From Natronomonas salinimetallica (GTDB taxonomy: Archaea; Halobacteriota; Halobacteria; Halobacteriales; Haloarculaceae), in contig NZ_JACDNQ010000003.1 of assembly GCF_013839515.1 (NCBI RefSeq), forward strand, positions 155,947 to 219,946: a stretch of DNA of 64,000 nt, in the 5' to 3' direction. Below, piece by piece: positions 61,227 through 64,000 of the stretch. The notes beneath the pieces were generated by a model. The model had not been told where the DNA came from. It did not search any database and worked only from the letters and a program-made list of their open reading frames with translations. The position numbers and the translations under genes are program-made. The stretch's first letter is position 1. Each line of letters begins with the position of its first letter.

Positions 61227-62435
61227 ATGATCGAACTCGAAGACGTGATGGCGGCCCGAGAGTGCGTCGCCGAGACCGCACGGGAGACCCCGCTCGAACG
61301 CTCCCGGACGTTCTCCGAGCGGACGGGTGCCGACGTCCGGCTCAAGATGGAACACCTCCAGCGGACCGGTGCGTTCAAGATCCGCGGAGCGACGAACAAG
61401 ATCGCACGCTTGAGCGAGGCCGAACGCGAGTCCGGGGTCGTGGCCGCCAGCGCCGGCAACCACGCCCAGGGCGTCGCGCTGGCCGCCACGCGGGCGGGCG
61501 TCGACGCGACGATCGTGATGCCCGAGTACGCCCCGATCTCGAAGATCGACGCGACCCGATCCTACGGGGCCGAAGTCGAACTCCACGGGATCGACTACGA
61601 TGCGGCCGCCGAGCGCGCCCACGAGATCGAACGCGAGTCGGGTCGGACGTTCGTCCACGCCTTCGACGACCCGGCGGTGATGGCCGGCCAGGGGACGATC
61701 GGCCTCGAGATCGTCGAACAGTGCCCCGAGGTCGAGACGGTCGTCGTTCCGATCGGCGGCGGCGGGCTCATCGCCGGGATCTCGACCGCCGTCACGGGGC
61801 TGACGGACGCCCGCGTCATCGGCGTCCAGGCCGAGGGAGCCGCAAGCGCCGCCCGTTCGCTCGAGGCGGGTGAGGTCGTAGCGCGCGATTCGGTCGATAC
61901 GATCGCCGACGGCATCGCGACCAGAAAGATCGGCGAGTCGACGTTCGAGGTGATCCGCGAGCGCGTCGACGAGGTCGTCACCGTCTCGGACGCGGAGATC
62001 GCCAACGCCGTGACGTCGCTTCTGGAGCGCTCGAAGACGCTCGTCGAGGGGGCCGGTGCCGTCCCGCTCGCGGCCGTCATCGAACGGCGCTTCGGGTACG
62101 ACGACGGTGAGACGGTCGTTCCGACGCTCTGTGGCGGCAACATCGACCTCAACGTGCTCACGACGGTCATCACCCGCGGGCTCGTCGAACGGGGGCGGTT
62201 CCTGCGGATCAAGACCGTCCTGAAGGATCGTCCCGGTGCGCTCGAGGAACTCGTCGAGTTGCTCTCGGCACACCGGACCAACATCCACGCGATCGAACAC
62301 GACCGGGCTTCGAAGGACATCGCGATGAACGCCGCGGAGGTCGAACTCGACCTCGAAACCCGGGGGCACGACCACGTCACCGAACTACTGGGCGTACTCG
62401 AAGAACACGGATATCGGGTCGACGTACTGTCCTGA
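61227..62435 (+). CDS. ilvA: Threonine ammonia-lyase
   Basis: PLP enzyme (402 aa) turning threonine into 2-oxobutanoate for isoleucine. The PLP Lys is in RTGAFKIRGATNK (about 52), SAGNHAQGVALAA and the phosphate loop VVPIGGGGLIAGIST follow, and a C-terminal ACT-type domain (about 325-402, FLRIKTVLKDRPGALEEL) suggests feedback control. The 402-aa size is that of the short TdcB/IlvA form with one ACT domain. The upstream region has a 31-bp array. Confidence 0.96.
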   Translation: MIELEDVMAARECVAETARETPLERSRTFSERTGADVRLKMEHLQRTGAFKIRGATNKIARLSEAERESGVVAASAGNHAQGVALAATRAGVDATIVMPEYAPISKIDATRSYGAEVELHGIDYDAAAERAHEIERESGRTFVHAFDDPAVMAGQGTIGLEIVEQCPEVETVVVPIGGGGLIAGISTAVTGLTDARVIGVQAEGAASAARSLEAGEVVARDSVDTIADGIATRKIGESTFEVIRERVDEVVTVSDAEIANAVTSLLERSKTLVEGAGAVPLAAVIERRFGYDDGETVVPTLCGGNIDLNVLTTVITRGLVERGRFLRIKTVLKDRPGALEELVELLSAHRTNIHAIEHDRASKDIAMNAAEVELDLETRGHDHVTELLGVLEEHGYRVDVLS

Positions 62436-62641
62436 CCGGAACCGTTGTTCGTAAACAAAAAAGGTTTCATTGTACCCAAAGAGATAATATTAACCAATAC
62501 AAAAGATTACTCACTACGAGCGAAACGGTACCGACCGGACCCGATACATATGCTCTGGATGACATCCGATCTCTCACAACAGAACCGTGCCCCGTCCCTC
62601 GGCGAACCGTCCCGCGCCACGGCCAGCCGCGGTGACCGCCG

Positions 62642-63679
62642 ATGAGCAACGAAAGTACCGTCTCCGACCGTCCCCGGGACCCGGCCCGGTCGGCCGAGGA
62701 GTCCTCGCGGGCCGAGGGGTCTTCACGGGCCGAGGAGTCCTCGCGGGCCGAGGGGTCTTCGCGGGCCGAGGAGTCCGTCGACGAGGATTCATGTCCCGAG
62801 TGCGGCGGCTCCGTGACCGGCAGCGACACCGGCGAGCGCGTCTGTGCCGGCTGTGGGCTCGTGGTCGACGACCAGCGGATCGACGCCGGCCCCGAGTGGC
62901 GGGCGTTCGACGCCGCCGAGCGCGACGAGCGCTCCCGCGTCGGTGCGCCGATGACCGAGATGCTCCACGACAAGGGGCTTTCGACGACCATCGGTTTCGA
63001 CAAGACCGACGCCTACGGAAACACCCTCGGCGGCCGCAAACGCCGTCAACTCAAGCGGCTCCGCACCTGGAACCGACGCTCGAAGACCGAGGACGCCCAC
63101 GACCGAAACCTCAGACACGCCCTCGGCGAGATCGACCGGATGGCGTCGGCGCTCGGGCTCCCACAACCCATCCGGGAGACGGCCAGCGTCATCTACCGCC
63201 GTGCGCTCGACGAGGACCTCCTTCGCGGGCGCTCGATCGAGGGGATGGCGGCGGCTGCGCTGTACGCCGCCTCGCGGCTCGACGGTGTCGCCAGATCGAT
63301 CGACGAAATCGCGATCGTCAGCCGGGTCGGGGATCTGGAGATCAAGCGGGCCTACCGATATATCGACCGCGAACTCGGCCTCGAGACGCCGCCCGCACAT
63401 CCCAACGAGTATATCGGCCGGTTCGCCTCCGAACTCGGCTGCAGCGAGCGGACCGAACGGCTGGCACGGAACCTCGTCGAGACCGCCGTCGAGGAGGCCG
63501 TTCACAGCGGCAAAAGCCCCGTCGGCATCGCCGCGAGCGCGCTGTATGCCGCCTCCCGGCTCCAAAACGAGGGGCTGACACAGGCGGATATCTCGGAGAC
63601 GGCGAACGTCAGCGAGGTCACGATCCGGAACCGCTACCGCGAGGTGCTCGCAGTCGCCGACGTCGCCCCGAGCGGGTGA
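62642..63679 (+). CDS. tfb: Transcription initiation factor TFB
   Basis: A 345-aa TFIIB homologue. An acidic Ser/Ala/Glu repeat (about residues 17-45, SRAEES / SRAEGS) precedes the zinc ribbon CPECGG and CAGCG. The B-finger follows (SRVGAPMTEMLHDKGLSTTI, GRKRRQLKRLRTWNRRSKTE). Two cyclin folds contain GMAAAALYAASRLDGVARSI and GIAASALYAASRLQNEGLTQ. It recruits RNA polymerase with TBP (19405). Haloarchaea carry several TFBs, and this N-terminal repeat insert is an individual feature. The 206 bp upstream are AT-rich at 62450-62520 with no clear single TATA. Confidence 0.97.
   Translation: MSNESTVSDRPRDPARSAEESSRAEGSSRAEESSRAEGSSRAEESVDEDSCPECGGSVTGSDTGERVCAGCGLVVDDQRIDAGPEWRAFDAAERDERSRVGAPMTEMLHDKGLSTTIGFDKTDAYGNTLGGRKRRQLKRLRTWNRRSKTEDAHDRNLRHALGEIDRMASALGLPQPIRETASVIYRRALDEDLLRGRSIEGMAAAALYAASRLDGVARSIDEIAIVSRVGDLEIKRAYRYIDRELGLETPPAHPNEYIGRFASELGCSERTERLARNLVETAVEEAVHSGKSPVGIAASALYAASRLQNEGLTQADISETANVSEVTIRNRYREVLAVADVAPSG
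62693..62776. repeat. 18-bp tandem repeat, 4.7 copies, inside tfb
   Basis: GCCGAGGAGTCCTCGCGG and the variant GCCGAGGGGTCTTCACGG alternate from 62693 (36-bp higher period), encoding SRAEES / SRAEGS at the TFB N-terminus. Confidence 0.95.
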
Positions 63680-63685
63680 ACCACA

Positions 63686-63747
63686 GGCCCCGCCGTCATG
63701 CGGGATCGAGCGACGAGGCCCCGCCGTCATGCGGGATCGAGCGACGA
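63686..63747. repeat. 31-bp tandem repeat, 2 copies, each with a small hairpin
   Basis: The unit starting GGCCCCGCCGTCATGCGGGA is repeated exactly (63686-63716, 63717-63747) between the convergent ends of tfb and the following gene. Each copy has the hairpin CCCGC-CGTCAT-GCGGG, so it may also act as a terminator. Confidence 0.93.
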
Positions 63748-63752
63748 ACGGG

Positions 63753-64000
63753 TCACTCCAGCCACTCGAGAAACGTCCCGTCGACGAGCGTCTCGGCCTG
63801 GGCGTCGATGTAATCCGACTGCATTCCCCAGACGGCCTGTGCGAACGGCTCCCCGTCCGCCATGCGTGCTTCGACCCGATCGTGTTTCCATCTCGCCGGC
63901 GTCATCCGTCGATCGACCCGCTCTCTGAGCGGCTGGATGTATCGGTTCGCCTCCTCGGCGTCGAGCCCCTGTAACTGGAGGCCGTCCCTGGCGAGTTCGA
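63753..64000 (-). CDS. C-terminus of a probable glutamate-cysteine ligase (runs off the window)
   Basis: The last 82 residues of a minus-strand gene whose start lies beyond 64000. The readable part is LQLQGLDAEEANRYIQPLRE, MTPARWKHDRVEARMADGEP, FAQAVWGMQSDYIDAQAETL and the end GTFLEWLE. This resembles the C-terminal helix bundle of the haloarchaeal GshA-type carboxylate-amine ligase that makes gamma-glutamylcysteine, but the catalytic part is not in the window, so the call is tentative. Confidence 0.5.
   Translation of the reverse strand, partial: ELARDGLQLQGLDAEEANRYIQPLRERVDRRMTPARWKHDRVEARMADGEPFAQAVWGMQSDYIDAQAETLVDGTFLEWLE

Overview
This 64 kb window is chromosomal DNA from a haloarchaeon (class Halobacteria). 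The signs are high G+C, strongly acidic proteins, TATA boxes 23-30 bp upstream of start codons with almost no leaders, and archaeal or haloarchaeal markers: TBP, TFB, PAN, prefoldin alpha, L18Ae, Trm1, F420 enzymes, CheF, type IV pilin-like proteins and an AglD-like enzyme. I cannot name the genus. Most of the window is ordinary core genome with no plasmid, virus or CRISPR signature.

Layout. 1-4.6 kb: histidine kinase, nitroreductase, a decayed patch (truncated nitrilase, IS200/IS605 TnpA remnant, 18-bp x7 array), DICT-domain protein, frameshifted pilin-like gene. 4.6-10.4 kb: ftsY-pfdA-rpl18a operon, PAP2 phosphatase and YihY-like pair, trm1, small membrane protein. 10.5-19.4 kb: broken lipoprotein, LURP-one protein, M32 carboxypeptidase, PIN-ATPase-KH protein, large FAD/Fe-S oxidoreductase, SWIM protein. 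19.4-26.5 kb: tbp, hisG, F420 genes mer and cofE, amidase, a two-domain FMN-barrel protein. 26.5-33.8 kb: zinc-type P1B ATPase divergent from an acetoacetyl-CoA reductase/thiolase/OB-fold operon, AglD-like glycosyltransferase, TRAM protein. 33.9-46.5 kb: archaeal aromatic pathway (aroD, dehydroquinate synthase II, trpC-trpB-trpA-aroA'), regulator/membrane pair, split permease, beta-propeller lipoprotein, cspA, etfBA. 46.6-54.4 kb: membrane-anchored HTH regulator, secreted protein, pilin, quinone-type methyltransferase, ilvE, an 86-bp palindromic element, and a CheF-receiver fusion divergent from a histidine kinase. 54.5-64 kb: pan, pepF, truA, ABC exporter, ilvA, tfb and the end of a likely glutamate-cysteine ligase.

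Two things stand out. First, at least 20 places (most intergenic gaps and several disordered coding linkers) carry a short direct-repeat array of 9-66 bp units, and nearly every array has a different unit. One 66-bp array lies in frame at the start of trpA. Second, a CheF domain is fused to an intact receiver and faces a histidine kinase whose own receiver has lost its phospho-acceptor, which suggests a dedicated phosphorelay to the archaellum motor.

Starts were moved from the longest open frame where a TATA box, a stop-start overlap or the family N-terminus indicated it. No tRNA or rRNA gene was seen.
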